From the NCBI GenBank assembly GCA_014529385.2, contig CM043953.1, positions 97,043,842 to 97,107,841 of the forward strand: a DNA stretch of 64,000 nt, read 5' to 3'. The notes under the pieces are model-generated. The model did not search any database and had not been told where the DNA came from. It was given only the letters and a program-made list of their open reading frames with translations. Source of the DNA: Adiantum capillus-veneris. Its lineage: Eukaryota; Streptophyta; Polypodiopsida; Polypodiales; Pteridaceae. Positions 22,037-32,724 of the stretch are shown here, piece after piece. Numbering within the stretch: position 1 is the stretch's first letter; every line of letters starts with the position of its first letter. The position numbers and the translations under genes are program-made.

Positions 22037-23215
22037 GCTCCCTTTACACAAAGGGAATGAGGGACACATGTCAGCTCCCTAGCCTAGATGCCCACAAGGT
22101 GTACTCAATTCCTATTGGATGGCCTTGGAGGTGGACCAATGAGAATTAGGCTAGAGTAAATCTAGTTTAATTAATTTAAAAACACTTAATAAAATAACCA
22201 ATAAGAATTAAGCTCTCTAAAAGACTATTGGATAGTCTCCTAAGGGGTCCAATGAGCATTCAACAACCCAATGGCTTGCCTGATTCCTATTGGCCAAGAG
22301 GCAAAGCGGTCCAATGAGAGTTTATTTGAATTAAGTAATTACCTAAAGATCTCACAAAAGGGCAAAGGGGGATACATGTCAAAAGACTATCACTTATGCT
22401 GCTTAATTTCCATTAGCTAGGCCTGGGGAGGTCCAATGAGGTGTGAGGATGAGCAAATAGAAAGAGGGGTCCACCAAGAGAGAGAGGGGGATGATTTTTG
22501 CAAGGCATTATCACACACACACTCACACAATCTCATGTGTGAAGCAAAGAAGACTCTCTCTCCTTCTTAAGCTTTAATGGAAAGCTTACCACCTACTCCA
22601 AGCTTGTGAGAAGGGAGGCCTACATCAACAAATCTTGGCTTTGTGATGCAAATCCAACCAAGAGCCAAGCTTCAATGCATACTCATCTCCTCTACCGCAC
22701 TAATTACTAAGCTAAGCTATGATAATATGAGTAATTATGTGAGGATATGTACATCTTTCTCGTAAGAATACTCCTTCTTCCTCCCAATCTACTCTCATAC
22801 CCCGCTAGCTCTCACCATCTTCGAAGGTGTGTGAGGTCTTGGGTCTCAGACCGTGAGGGAATTGATGTTGTGTTTGATAAGTGTTTTGCTTAGTGCATGA
22901 CGTTTCCATATTCATTGCACTAGCTAGTATTGAAGGAACACAAAGAATTGTATTGTAAAATGTCTCTTTTGATGGGAGAAACCATAATACAAAGCCTTTT
23001 GGAGGGGGGACCGGCTCCATGCAAATCGGTCCTCAACTCTTGTCAATTGCTTAATTTCTCTCTCTTTTGAAGTATTGTTCATGCTATCTAACTAGGTGTT
23101 ATACTTTTTATTTCTCTCTCCACCCAAGCACTCCTGTTATTCACATTAGGAAGCTATTCTACTGAAATGCTCACTATTCTGCTACACACAAGTTACTAGA
23201 CCATTAAATGTGACA
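21573..23215 (+). repeat. 3' LTR of element A
   Basis: 1643 bp, starting TGTCATAATAAT and ending TGTGACA. It contains a run of about 20 G (around 21731-21750) and a (CT)n(CA)n array at 21965-22035, and lacks the 72-bp duplication of the 5' LTR. Confidence 0.9.
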
Positions 23216-23220
23216 GTCTT
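23216..23220. repeat. Target site duplication of element A, right
   Basis: GTCTT immediately after the right LTR. Confidence 0.9.
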
Positions 23221-23938
23221 TGTGGTATACGGTTGTTGATAGATACATAAATATTTTCTCTCTCTTCGTTTTTCACCAAGAGTAGGCTACATATATATAT
23301 ATATATATATGTGAGTTCCTTCCTTGACCTTTTCCAAATGGCTTGGTAGCTCTTCCTATCTCTCCGTCATTTTTTCCGCCATTACATCTGCAAGGATGGT
23401 ATCTTTGGCCTACCTTAGTTTTCCCTCCTACTTATTATGTCAAACATGGGCATTTATGGTTGTAAAGTCGCAACTCCCCACATTAAAAGCATTGAACATC
23501 CAAGCATGGTTGATTTTGGTCATTAGTGGCATATGCTCTTTGTGATGGTTGTCTATCATTGTGTAATGTCCTTGGTTGTTTAGCACCATCAAATTTTTAA
23601 TTTTACTCAAATTTTGGTTTAATAACTTACTTATTCATCAAGGGCTTAGCCCATAGTAAAGAAATTTGTATAATGATGGGTTTCATGGCTTCTAGTCCAA
23701 AAACTAATTGGTAAATTAAGCCACCTACTCTACGGTCATTGATAGTGGGTAACATCTAAGCCTTGAGCATCTTGTATAATTGTGGGGTTTATGGATTCTA
23801 GTCACAAACTAATTGGTTTTTTGAGGCAATCGAGCCATCTTCTCTGTGGTCATTGGTAGTGTATAATGAATAAGCATATAAAATTTGAGTAATATTCTTC
23901 CAAGTATACAATGTATTATTTCAAGATAAAGAACTCAT
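23221..23938. other. No gene seen
   Basis: AT-rich DNA with a short (AT)n run at about 23291-23311. Confidence 0.5.
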
Positions 23939-24240
23939 TCATCTTTTCTCATAGGTAGGAGGTAAGTATCTCTCCTTCCTTGCTTGTTTAATCTCCTTGG
24001 AGTCTTCTAATATTCCCATGTCATGGTAATGTTGTTTGCACCATAATTTTGCTTCCCCTGTGAGGTAAAACATCTCTAGCATTGCTTGGTTTGTAGGTGA
24101 GGTCCTTGCAACATAGAGGAAATTGTCCATAGCCTCAATTCAAACTTCCACATCCTTCTCAATATCATCACCATCTCCCTTTGAATAAGGTGGTTGCATT
24201 TGTTTGTACAGCCACTTCTTCTTCTATATTTCCATTTGAA
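23939..24240 (-). pseudogene. Ty3/gypsy gag fragment related to element C
   Basis: The minus-strand translation includes LYKQMQPPYSKGDGDDIEKD and EAMDNFLYVARTSPTNQAML, then GEAKLWCKQHYHDMGIL and RKERYLPP. It aligns residue by residue with the gag of element C (27750-28030) but on the opposite strand. It has an internal stop in the DV..EAM segment and decays beyond SLEEYYS. This is a remnant of a separate copy of the same family. Confidence 0.75.
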
Positions 24241-24771
24241 ACATTTTTTTGAAGATTTTCATGCAATGTAGTTGTACATTAATATCTTATAATAAAAATC
24301 AATTCTTACTTGAATTAATTTTCTTAATAATTCATGATATTTAGCCTGGATAACATAGGTATTTTTCAAAACTTGGTTATCCAATTCATTAAAAGCTTAA
24401 TCATAAGACTTAATCAGTCCAGCACTTTAAAATAGTTTAGATCTTATAAAGGTATGCGTGTCAGGACTAGTATAACTATCATTAAGACATGAAGTATCAA
24501 AAAGGCAAAATTACCAAAATACCCTTGAAATTTTTGTAAATTCCCAATATACCCTTAAAATTGGATTGCTCCAGCTTTTGCATAGTCTATTTTTTTTGAT
24601 AGTAGAGACCTATCTTAAGCATCTTAACAACCAAGAAGCTTACAAATGGAGGGACATATATCTAAAATTAATCAACGATTTCGTCACGAGTGTAGATGGA
24701 AATGGTAGACATTGCTCTCTAGTGGTGGGATGTTCTGGATGTAGTATGCATGCAGAACCACATGCTAGCTC
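24241..24771. other. No gene seen
   Basis: AT-rich DNA without a supported coding region. Confidence 0.5.
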
Positions 24772-25055
24772 TGTAACATTTAATACACTAGTAAGTTGTG
24801 TGTAGCGGAAATTGATAACATAGTGAGCATTTCATTAAGAACAAGTTCTTATTGAGCATAGAGAGAGTACTTAATTTGAGAAAGCAACATAGAAATTTAC
24901 ACCTAGCTAATTTGGCATAGACAATCCTTGAAAAGAGAGAGAAATAGAACAATTGGCAACAATTGAGGACCAGATTTACATGGAGCCAGTTCCCCCTCCA
25001 TAAAGGCTTTGTATTATAGCTTCTCTAATCAAAGGAGACTTTTTTACAATACAAT
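24772..25055 (-). repeat. Inverted LTR fragment of the element A family
   Basis: The reverse complement aligns with the last 270 or so bases of the element A LTRs, including AATACAAAGCC, GGCTCCATG, GAAATGCTCACTAT, GCTACACACAA and the terminus AATGTTACA. The fragment ends where element C begins, so element C inserted into this LTR. No primer site follows the terminus, so it is a 3' LTR end or a solo LTR. Confidence 0.75.
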
Positions 25056-25726
25056 TGTGATGTACCCAATATTTTTTCAATAAAAGTATTTCATGTACTT
25101 TGAAAATATTTGAGTTTTGCATTTTATTAAGTCAAAGAGCATTCTAATGGAACAACCGGATAAAAAATCGGACTTTAAAACTATTAATTATGACCCTTAT
25201 TTACTTGAAAACAATAAGGTTGATGGGAAACTTAAGACTCAAGATTGTATCTAGAGATAAGAGTTGACTCTTGGGAAAGAAGGAGCAATTTTAGGAAAGG
25301 AGGAGTATTTTTAGGAAAGAAAGAGGAGGAAGTTGAGTTCTTGTCTTGGAGCCCAAGCTTCTTCTAAAATTGGAGAATCGAAATCGTGCATAGGAATCCG
25401 TGTCCACAAAAGAAAAGAAAAAAAGAAAAAAGAAAAAAGAAAAAAATTGGAAGCCGCGAACGTGCACGAACTTATCCCTCTATTCTTAGCTGGCCTTGAG
25501 AGCCTATATAAAGACCCCTCTCCCCTCACTTTAAAAAGACAGACACACACTCTTAGAAGCGAAAGCTCTCTTGCTTTGATGTTGGAGTTATCTTCTGTCC
25601 CTCAACCTCTCTCCCTCGAGCTCTTACCTTCAATCCATCTCCATCTCCAAGTCTTTCTCTACCATCGTCGTGTTGCCCTTGGAGTTTTGGAGTTCTTTTC
25701 TCTCTTTTCCTCTTCTCTACATTGAT

Positions 25727-25887
25727 ATGATGGCCTCAAAGCGAGTGACTCAAAGCTCAAAGGACGCTCATGTCGCCCCACCTCCAAGGAAGGTGTAAAC
25801 GAAGATATCATCTACTCCAAACGTTGCTGAAGTGGATGTATTGGTCGCGGAAGAAGTGGAAGCCGTCCAACCTCAAACACGGGAGGT
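25727..25887 (+). pseudogene. ORF in the transcribed part of the element C LTR, possible upstream exon
   Basis: About 225 bases after the TATA box, an ATG (25727) opens MMASKRVTQSSKDAHVAPPP; one TAA (25796-25798) interrupts, then the frame continues acidic and alanine/valine/glutamate-rich to CGGGAG|GTAATC, which resembles a 5' splice site at 25886. I infer it might be a leader peptide or an upstream coding exon of gag. It could equally be chance. Confidence 0.3.
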
Positions 25888-26194
25888 AATCGAACATGTC
25901 ACTAATCCGGTAAGACGAATTTATAATTCTTCATTTCTATTCATGATGACTTGGGAAGCTAAGCATAGGGAACCCCTTAAACTGTTTGAGAAACGTGATT
26001 CTATCACAAGAAACAAGCATATGTTTTTATAGATTAGTGAAAGAACTGTTTGATAAATTATCATTGTTTGTTGAATTCTTATTGCTTAATAAATTGTTAT
26101 TCTTTGATAAGTGGATTTTGATTGATATGAAGAATGGGTTGACCATGTTTGAAGAATCATTTAAAGAGAAGAATTGCTGAAAGAATATCGTTTG

Positions 26195-26425
26195 TTTCTC
26201 ACGGCTAGTGAGATGATTCCGCGGTTAGCGGAGATTAAGCTGAGGTTATCGGCTTTGTTTTGTTCCTCGTGGTTAGCGGGATGCCTGGCGGTTAGCAAGA
26301 TGCCTTGCGGGTAGCGGGATGCCTCGTGGTTAGCGAGATGGGAAGGTTGCCCAATTTGCAGTTAGCGAATAAATCCTTTGCAAAGGCTCCGTTGGTTAGA
26401 CAGAGAAAGTCCGCGGGTAGCGGCA
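26195..26425. repeat. Imperfect GCGGTTAGCGGGATGCCT repeats in the element C LTR
   Basis: A unit of about 20-25 bp with core GGTTAGCG recurs about eight times with variation. It is locally GC-rich within an AT-rich LTR and lies downstream of the TATA box, hence probably in the transcript. Confidence 0.7.
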
Positions 26426-27097
26426 ACTCATGAGAAATTGGAAAAGTTATTTTTGTTGAATTATAGGGCTGTCTTTATTAGGCCTTGTTTGAATTGTTTT
26501 GGTATTGTTTGAAGGACTATATAAAAGAATTTGTGGTTGGAATTAATTAAGGAACAATGTTTGTATATGTAAAACAGTGTGGTAAAAAGTGTGAGTGTCG
26601 GGTGGAAAGTGGGGGCTGGCTCAGGTTGCCAGTCAAGGATGGGTGATCTCGATTAGTTGAGAAACTCTTCACTCCCTCTTATTAAAAGAAGTGAAATTAG
26701 AGACTCATTGTGCCAAGAGTCGAGATGTCCCAAATCTACGTGACACAAGATTACTATTTAGTTTAGACTAAGTCTCATATCATATTTATGGTTTATGGAT
26801 GGTGGCCGTGCCTCTTAAACATACGAAAAAAGGCGTTGTTTATGGATTCTAAACATGTCAATGGGATTTCATCTTTATGTTACGAAACAGCTTCATCAGA
26901 ATCCTAGATTTATCGACCTGGCTTGTGGCGTATGACCCTTATAACCACGTAAACAATGGATAGAGGACTTCCTTTCTTCTGTTGCTCGTATCTCTACTTT
27001 GTGGAAATGGAGTAGGGTGTTGTTAACGGAAAAGGAGAATAAAGGAAGGCCCTCTATCAAGTCACCCCAATCTTCTCCGGGTTGGGGACCTCACAAT

Positions 27098-27110
27098 TGG
27101 TATCAGAGCC
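27098..27110 (+). other. Primer binding site of element C
   Basis: TGGTATCAGAGCC is a perfect match to the canonical plant tRNA-iMet priming site, two bases after the LTR end. Confidence 0.9.
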
Positions 27111-27318
27111 TATGTTAAAAAGATTTAGTCGGCTACTTCAAGATTTCTCATGTATATGATTACTATACCATATCTGACTGGTAGAGAAATTATGCTATGT
27201 CGATTGACGTGTACCATTATTATGGTTTGAAACTTCTACTATGTTTTTCCATGGAGAGATCTTTTATAGACCCCTATATGACATTTTGATTGAGTTGTTT
27301 TTCTGCAAAGAAATTGTT

Positions 27319-27600
27319 TGACTGGTCAAGTCATGAAAGTGATTTTTTTTTTGGAGGATTGAATGAGCCATGACTGGTTAAGTCATGTGATTGGATGACC
27401 CATGACTAGTTAAGTCATGTGATTGAGATAATCATGACTGGTTAAGTCATATGATTGAGTTTTAACGGATTGGATAAGTCATGACTGGTTAAGTCATATG
27501 ACTAAGTTTGATGGACTGGTTAAGTCAAGATTGGTTAGGTCATGTGATTGAGTTTTAATGAATTGAATAAGTAAGGATTGATCAAGTCATGCAATTGAAC
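27319..27600 (+). repeat. Tandem hairpin repeats in the element C leader
   Basis: Units containing CATGACTGGTTAAGTCATG (stem CATGACT/AGTCATG, 5-nt loop) occur at 27369-27387 and 27401-27419, with near copies at 27433, 27480 and diverged ones before and after. Spacing is about 32-47 bp. They lie between primer site and gag, where packaging and translation signals of retroelements usually sit. Confidence 0.8.
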
Positions 27601-27666
27601 TTTTAGTGGACTGGATAAGTCTAAGTTTGGAAAGTACCCTATTGATTTGAGTTATTATAAACATTA

Positions 27667-28116
27667 ATGTACACTCAGGGGAATCCTCAAATCACTTCTA
27701 CGTTGGAAAACCCTCAGAACGATGTTATTTATACGGAGATTTAGGAGAAGAAGTTTTTGCTCAAACAAATGCAACCACTTTCTTTTAAAGGAGAGGGTGA
27801 TGATATTGAGAAAGATGAATAAGTATTGTTTGAAGCTATGGATTATTACTTCTCTGTTGCAAGGACCACACTTGCAAATCAAGTGATGTTAGGGATGTTT
27901 CGTCTCTCAGGGGAAGTGAAATTATGGTGGAAACAACATTGTCATGACATGGGAGTGTTGGAGAACTCTCAGAGTTGGCGGGAGATCAAACAAGCGGTGA
28001 AGGAAAGATACTTACCTCCTGCCCATGAAGCAATAAAGATAAATGAGTTCTTTAGCTTGAAACAATACAATTTATCTTTGGAAGAGTACTACTCAAAGTT
28101 TTTACGACTAAGGCGG
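27667..28116 (+). pseudogene. Element C gag, N-terminal part
   Basis: An ATG at 27667 (MYTQGNPQITSTLENPQ) opens gag; in-frame stops occur at about 27742 and 27820. The core reads FEAMDYYFSVARTT, GEVKLWWKQHCHDM, REIKQAVKERYLPP and SLEEYYSKFLRLRR, the retrotransposon gag domain of gypsy elements (PF03732-like). It stops at the element D LTR. Gag forms the particle shell in the cytoplasm. Confidence 0.8.
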
Positions 28117-29532
28117 TGGTGCAGCCAAAGTGTGTTGATTCTAGAAGGTGGAATGGGTACATATATGTAGGCTAGCAGAAGCATGGCAAAGGGTTGGAGC
28201 AGCTAGGAAAATCATGGGCTGACAGGTAGCAGCGGAGATGTATGACTGATGTGGTTTATAGGCCAAGAAAGGCTTCAAAAGGGGCTAATTTAGGTAACAG
28301 GTGAAGGAGATGCAAGGTGTAGTCTTTGGGTCCAAGAATATAGAGCTTGAAGTGCTGAAGGAGTAGGTCCAGACGTCTCATCAAACCGAGCTATGGAGCC
28401 CAAGTTATGGAAGCCTTTGAAGGTTCAATGTGTAGTAGATTTTTGCTGGGACAGGGCAATTGGGGACAGGTGGTCCAAGTGGATGACATGGTACATGCAT
28501 GTAGTGTTTGATTTATGGAGCCTATCCGTCTTTTCAGATTGCAGATAAGAGCCACGGATTGCAAGTTATGGCCAGTTGAAGTTTTGCCGGCGGAGCTAGG
28601 TTGGTGCCTACCTAACCACATGGGGAGGTGTGCCATCTAGCGTCTTTTGAGCCTCGACAAGGTTCTAGAGCAGGATATGCATCATATGGAGCTAGCAAGA
28701 ATTTATTGCATGTCAAACAAAGCCCGGAGCAGGAAGTTAAAGCACTCTGAAAGTTGGGTGCATTTGCCCGGCATTGGCCACAGATGGTTCTCTTGATTTT
28801 TGCAACCTTCGTTTGGGGACTCCGAGAGCTTTGAGTTGCTGCTAGAGATGGGGTTGTTCAAGTCAACTTGATAATTTTTTGGCCGGTTTTTACGGCTCGG
28901 TAATTGGATCACCAAAGGGCAGTTGGCTGGCAATGCAAGTTGGGAAGCAAGAAGGGAGTTTTTTTATAAAAAAAAAGCTTTTGGGATGTGGCATTCCATA
29001 GGCGGCTGTGCTTGCACCAATTTTTTGAGGGCAAGCCCCCCCCCCCCCCCCCCAATAGCGATATCGCTATTGCACATGGAGGGGAGGGGTCCCACAATGA
29101 AGAGAAGGAGAGGCCGAGGCCATTCAGAGGTCTAGCAAAAGGAAGTGGAGAGCCAAGGTCAAGCAAAGCAAGAGAGAGGAGTTTAAAGGATTCAAAGGGC
29201 AAGTGCAAGGGCGGTCGAGTTGGGCGGACACTAGAGAGATGTGTACACCATCCAGAAGCTATCAAAAATAAACTATAACCAGTGCTATCAATGCAAAGCC
29301 AATTCCAAAAAGAACTCAAAGTGAACTGCACAAGATGAGAAGCACACCCATTATTTCTTTTTTAGGCCTCCTAGATACACCGCTATAAAAGAATGTAAAC
29401 GTGAAGGTTTTTGGGGCTTTTTTGCCAGAGGGTATGATTGAAGGTTGCAAGTCTGTGTAGTGCAAAGCTTGCCATTGGAGTTTCATATTCTATTGTACTA
29501 TTCCCCTATGAAATAATACCAAGTGTTAGCAC
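28117..29532 (+). repeat. Element D 5' LTR, first part
   Basis: Sequence starting TGGTGCAGCC directly interrupts the gag of element C. It includes a TATA box (GCTATAAAAGA, about 29391), a run of C (29037-29053), and a 20-bp palindrome. It ends at the insertion of element E and continues at 40601. Confidence 0.6.
29053..29072. repeat. 20-bp perfect palindrome beside a poly(C) tract
   Basis: CAATAGCGATATCGCTATTG is a perfect palindrome immediately following about 16 C bases, in the U3 part of the element D LTR. Confidence 0.95.
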
Positions 29533-31905
29533 TGATAGCCGTTTTTTGGCTTTCCATAGTGGCCATAGTAAGCTACCTCACCCTATCAAATCACTCAAAC
29601 ACTATGGCTATCCCTACCATTTCACTATATATAGGCGTGTGTGAGTTAGGGAACTTTCCCCATATTTTCTTTAAAACCCTCAGCTAGCTAGTCACTGGGC
29701 TAGTTGAGCCAAAAAAATAAAAAAAATTATAAGTATATTATGGCCCATTTGTGTGTAAATATTTCATTGTATATAGTGCCTAAATAAAAGGATTTTTCAT
29801 AATTATTGTGGTATTTATTTAAATATTTCTACCTATGGTGTGTTATTTATGCTATGTACATTGACTCACCATTACCATATTTTTTCTTATCATTTTGCAT
29901 ACTCTTTATTCCATATAAAAAGAATTTCATGCAAGCTTCTCTTATTTTTGGTGTAACTCCATCCCAACAAAAATCCAAAAAAACTAGTTCTATTTATGTG
30001 TATATTTTTTTCACTATTGTGATTTTTTCCAGCCTACATATATTCTCTATTACTCTCATAAATTAGACCACCAATAATATTCATCTTTTTATGGTAGACT
30101 TATAATGAGAGAGATTTATTTTGACCCCTTTATATTTTTCCACCTATATTATTTATATTTGACATGTACATATTTTTTAGACCCCTCAATATTTGATTTT
30201 CTTAGTTGTACTATTCACTTATATCATGATCTCAACAATATCTTCAATTATAGACCTACCAAATAAGGTCAAGGGTAGGTGGCATGCATACATGCACTAT
30301 GGAGGGCTCACTCTTGGAGGTATTCAAAAGAATCATCCAAAGAAGGACCCCACAAGGACCTTGTGTAGTGGAAAAAAACGGTCGGTTTTGCTGAATTTTT
30401 AAAGTTCACTTGCTCTCCGAATTTGAAAAGGTGATACAAACAAAAGTTGTAGCTCGTGGGCTGAACTTTTTCCTCAAATTTTTTCATATTTTTTTGAGCT
30501 ACGAGCTGTGAGCTATGATTTTATTAGTGGACCCCAGTTTTCCCATGCTATGCAGCCACACTCTCTCTTCCACTTTATCATTTTCCTCTTTCACACACAC
30601 TTCTCCACTCATCATTCCCACCTCTCTCACCACTCCTCTCTGCACCCTACTCACCTTCTTCTCAACCTTGAAGAATAAGAGAAACCATGGTGAACTCATA
30701 CCTCCCACACACAATTCCATTCCAAAATTGACCCCCTAGTCTCATTTTTCCTCCTCCAAATTACCCATATCTATCAAAACAACCACAAAATTCAGCCTCT
30801 TCTCTTAAAAGACAGCATCATGGTGGTTGATTACTCAGCTTCAATTACCTTGTCTCTCAAGGAAGGTCAAGAGTGGAGAAAAAATGTACCGTCAAAGCTA
30901 GTGGACCGTCAACAAGCGTCAAAATTGGCCCTACTCAAGACACTTGGAGCATCAACCTTGTAAATAATCCACCTTTTCTTACCTCTTAAGAGTTTTTCTC
31001 CTCATTTGTATCCTACATGGATACTCCCATTGTAAATATCCAATTCTATTTGTAAATTAATACTAACTCTACTAACACTAACCCACTATGAAAAGTCCTA
31101 TCACCTCCATTTCTCTCCTCTCTCTTTCCCCACCAACTTCTTGATAATTCCAAGCAAAAGAAATTAGATAAATTGCTGAAAATCTAACCCAACCATGGTT
31201 AGAGGAGTAACCCTAGCCTTCAAAATTGCTATAAAAGGAGGGTGTAGCTAGCACAAAAAGAGGGGAGCCATAAGCAAGAGCACTATGCTATAGCTTGAGA
31301 AGCCAAGCTCAACCTCTCTAGAAGGAGCTCTTGAGTGGAATCTCATTGTCTTATGCATGTGCATGTGTTGTAATAGGGGATTAGCAAGGGAACTCTATGC
31401 CATTGTAAGAGAGAGAGTGATCATTCAATTGAGAGTAGGAAATCTATCATTTCTCCTACTAGTGTAAGCCCAACATTTGCTGAATCAAGGAGGGTGGATT
31501 TGGACTAAGCTTGGATACTTTGTCTCCCTTCCAACGTGAAGTAATGGACAACAATGATGCGTAAGTGTCTTGGTGTTTTTTGTTAAGTTCTTGATAGCTT
31601 GTCTCTGGTGTTGTCATCAATCTAGCCATAAATCCCACATACTGTAAGAGGGCGACAGGGTGGAGAGGACTCCCCTGGCCTTAAGACAGTGATTGGGGTG
31701 GCTTTTCTTGTGATGTGTTGTGGTGAAATTTACGTAAGCTATGTTGAACAAATACTAATCTCACTTTGATTTGTCATGACAGATTTGTAAGAAGGTATTA
31801 ATGCAACAAGCACCCCCCCCCTTTCTCTCTCTTTCTTAAATATATAGTTGTGTTTGCTTGATCATTGCCGATACGTTTCAAAGCAGCCCGAGCACTCTCT
31901 CTCTT

Positions 31906-31938
<33 letters not shown>

Positions 31939-32112
31939 ACGCGTCCTAGTTCGCATCCAAAACTAGGTGGTGCCCCAAATTTGTGTAGGGTTAGGTTGCG
32001 GGTTTGTGTGTGTGTTTGTTGTTTTTTCCAACCCCAACCCAATTGAGCAACATGGGAGCCTAGAAGAGTGCTTGGAGGCCACTCTTCTTGTTGCCCGCCC
32101 CAGACCGCCTCA
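29533..32112 (+). repeat. 5' LTR of element E
   Basis: 2580 bp. TATA box GCTATAAAAGG near 31230. A CT microsatellite lies at 31895-31938. Small ORFs here recur identically in the other LTR and have no recognisable domain. Confidence 0.92.
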
Positions 32113-32115
32113 AAT

Positions 32116-32133
32116 TGGTGCCCCCACTGAGGA
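32116..32133 (+). other. Primer binding site of element E
   Basis: TGGTGCCCCCACTGAGGA begins three bases after the LTR. The TGG start complements a CCA tail. The same site follows the LTR of element D (40955), so both use the same tRNA, which I cannot name with confidence. Confidence 0.65.
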
Positions 32134-32187
32134 ACGGCTTGTGTATTTTTGTGTAGAATCAACCTTTAGCATAGTCAAGTAGTTTGC

Positions 32188-32382
32188 ATGACTCATGAAA
32201 ATTTGTATGATCCCTTCATTCCCATTGCAAGGCAAAAGGTACACATAATTGTTAGTACTAAGTTGCAATTTCAACGTGTCATTCGTAGAATTTTAGGTCC
32301 TCTTAGGTTGGCCGAGATAAACGCTTCAGTAAATCCTTTTATTTTGCCTCTCATTAGGTACGACCTTAGTTTGGACGTCTAG
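32188..32382 (+). CDS. Element E leader protein, beta type
   Basis: A 64-codon ORF between primer site and gag. It carries the block VSTKLQFQRVIR, then RLAEIN and NPFILPLIRYDLSLDV. A close relative lies in the element G leader (58907-59119): about 33 of 52 aligned residues are identical, including VSTKLQFQR and NPFILP. It also resembles the alpha-type ORF that follows (32422), so the two look like diverged duplicates. It is rich in I, L, R and F, without a signal peptide. The TAG after SLDV is followed in frame by IFVLF, which the element G version reads through. No known family is recognised. Confidence 0.6.
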   Translation: MTHENLYDPFIPIARQKVHIIVSTKLQFQRVIRRILGPLRLAEINASVNPFILPLIRYDLSLDV

Positions 32383-32421
32383 ATTTTTGTTTTGTTTTAA
32401 GCATTAGGTCATGCATAGACC

Positions 32422-32640
32422 ATGGATAATGGCCCAGGAATAGAGGTTTTCCCCTTCCATTTCACTCCACACATTAGAATAAACATTGCAATTAGTAGGA
32501 AAATCCATTTTCAACAACGTATGGTGTTCATGTTTGGTGCCCAAAGAGTAGGAGAAATTCTCGCATCACCAAACCCTGTTATCCTACCTCTTATTGATTA
32601 TCATAGGTCGTTTGATGTGAATATCTTTATTTTGTTGTAG
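32422..32640 (+). CDS. Element E leader protein, alpha type
   Basis: A 72-codon ORF in the same frame as the beta-type ORF and as gag. Its core reads ISRKIHFQQRMVFMFG, EILASPNPVILPLIDY and SFDVNIFILL. The element G relative (58692) shares about 34 of 49 residues. No stop separates its end (TAG 32638-32640) from the gag ATG at 32725. The basic ISRKIHFQQR block suggests nucleic-acid binding, but that is inference. Conservation of protein sequence between two divergent elements argues that it is translated. Confidence 0.6.
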   Translation: MDNGPGIEVFPFHFTPHIRINIAISRKIHFQQRMVFMFGAQRVGEILASPNPVILPLIDYHRSFDVNIFILL

Positions 32641-32724
32641 AATAGATTGCAAGCTAGAAAACATTATTGTGTAAATCTTTTTAAGAAAGAAAAACAAAAC
32701 GGGTGTCACTTTGAAATCAATTCA

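Larger units (their letters stand above)
9329..23215 (+). mobile_element. Element A: chromodomain Ty3/gypsy retrotransposon, interrupted by element B
   Basis: Two long LTRs (9329-11049 and 21573-23215) start TGTCATAA and end in ACA. They are flanked by a perfect 5-bp duplication, GTCTT (9324-9328 and 23216-23220). Between them lie a tRNA-iMet-like primer site, gag with a zinc knuckle, protease, reverse transcriptase/RNase H, integrase and a C-terminal chromodomain, then a polypurine tract. This order (integrase last, plus chromodomain) marks a chromovirus. Removing the nested copia element leaves about 8.8 kb. Stops, frameshifts and a deletion in the reverse transcriptase make it non-functional. 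Confidence 0.9.
25056..27095 (+). repeat. 5' LTR of element C
   Basis: 2040 bp. The ends form a short inverted repeat, TGTGATGT at the start and ACCTCACA at the finish. A TATA box (CTATATAAAGA) lies at about 25503. The boundary is inferred from these termini and the adjacent primer site, since the second LTR is not in the window. Confidence 0.7.
25056..28116 (+). mobile_element. Element C: Ty3/gypsy retrotransposon, 5' part only
   Basis: The 5' LTR, primer site, leader and gag N-terminal part are present. Gag is cut at about 28116 by element D, and the rest should lie beyond the right edge. The putative target 5-mer before the LTR is ACAAT (25051-25055); its partner is outside the window. 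Confidence 0.8.

Noticed and set aside
29806-30739. Small ORFs that recur identically at 38306-39239
   Set aside because: They are duplicated because both lie in the LTRs of element E; no domain and no conservation outside the LTR pair.
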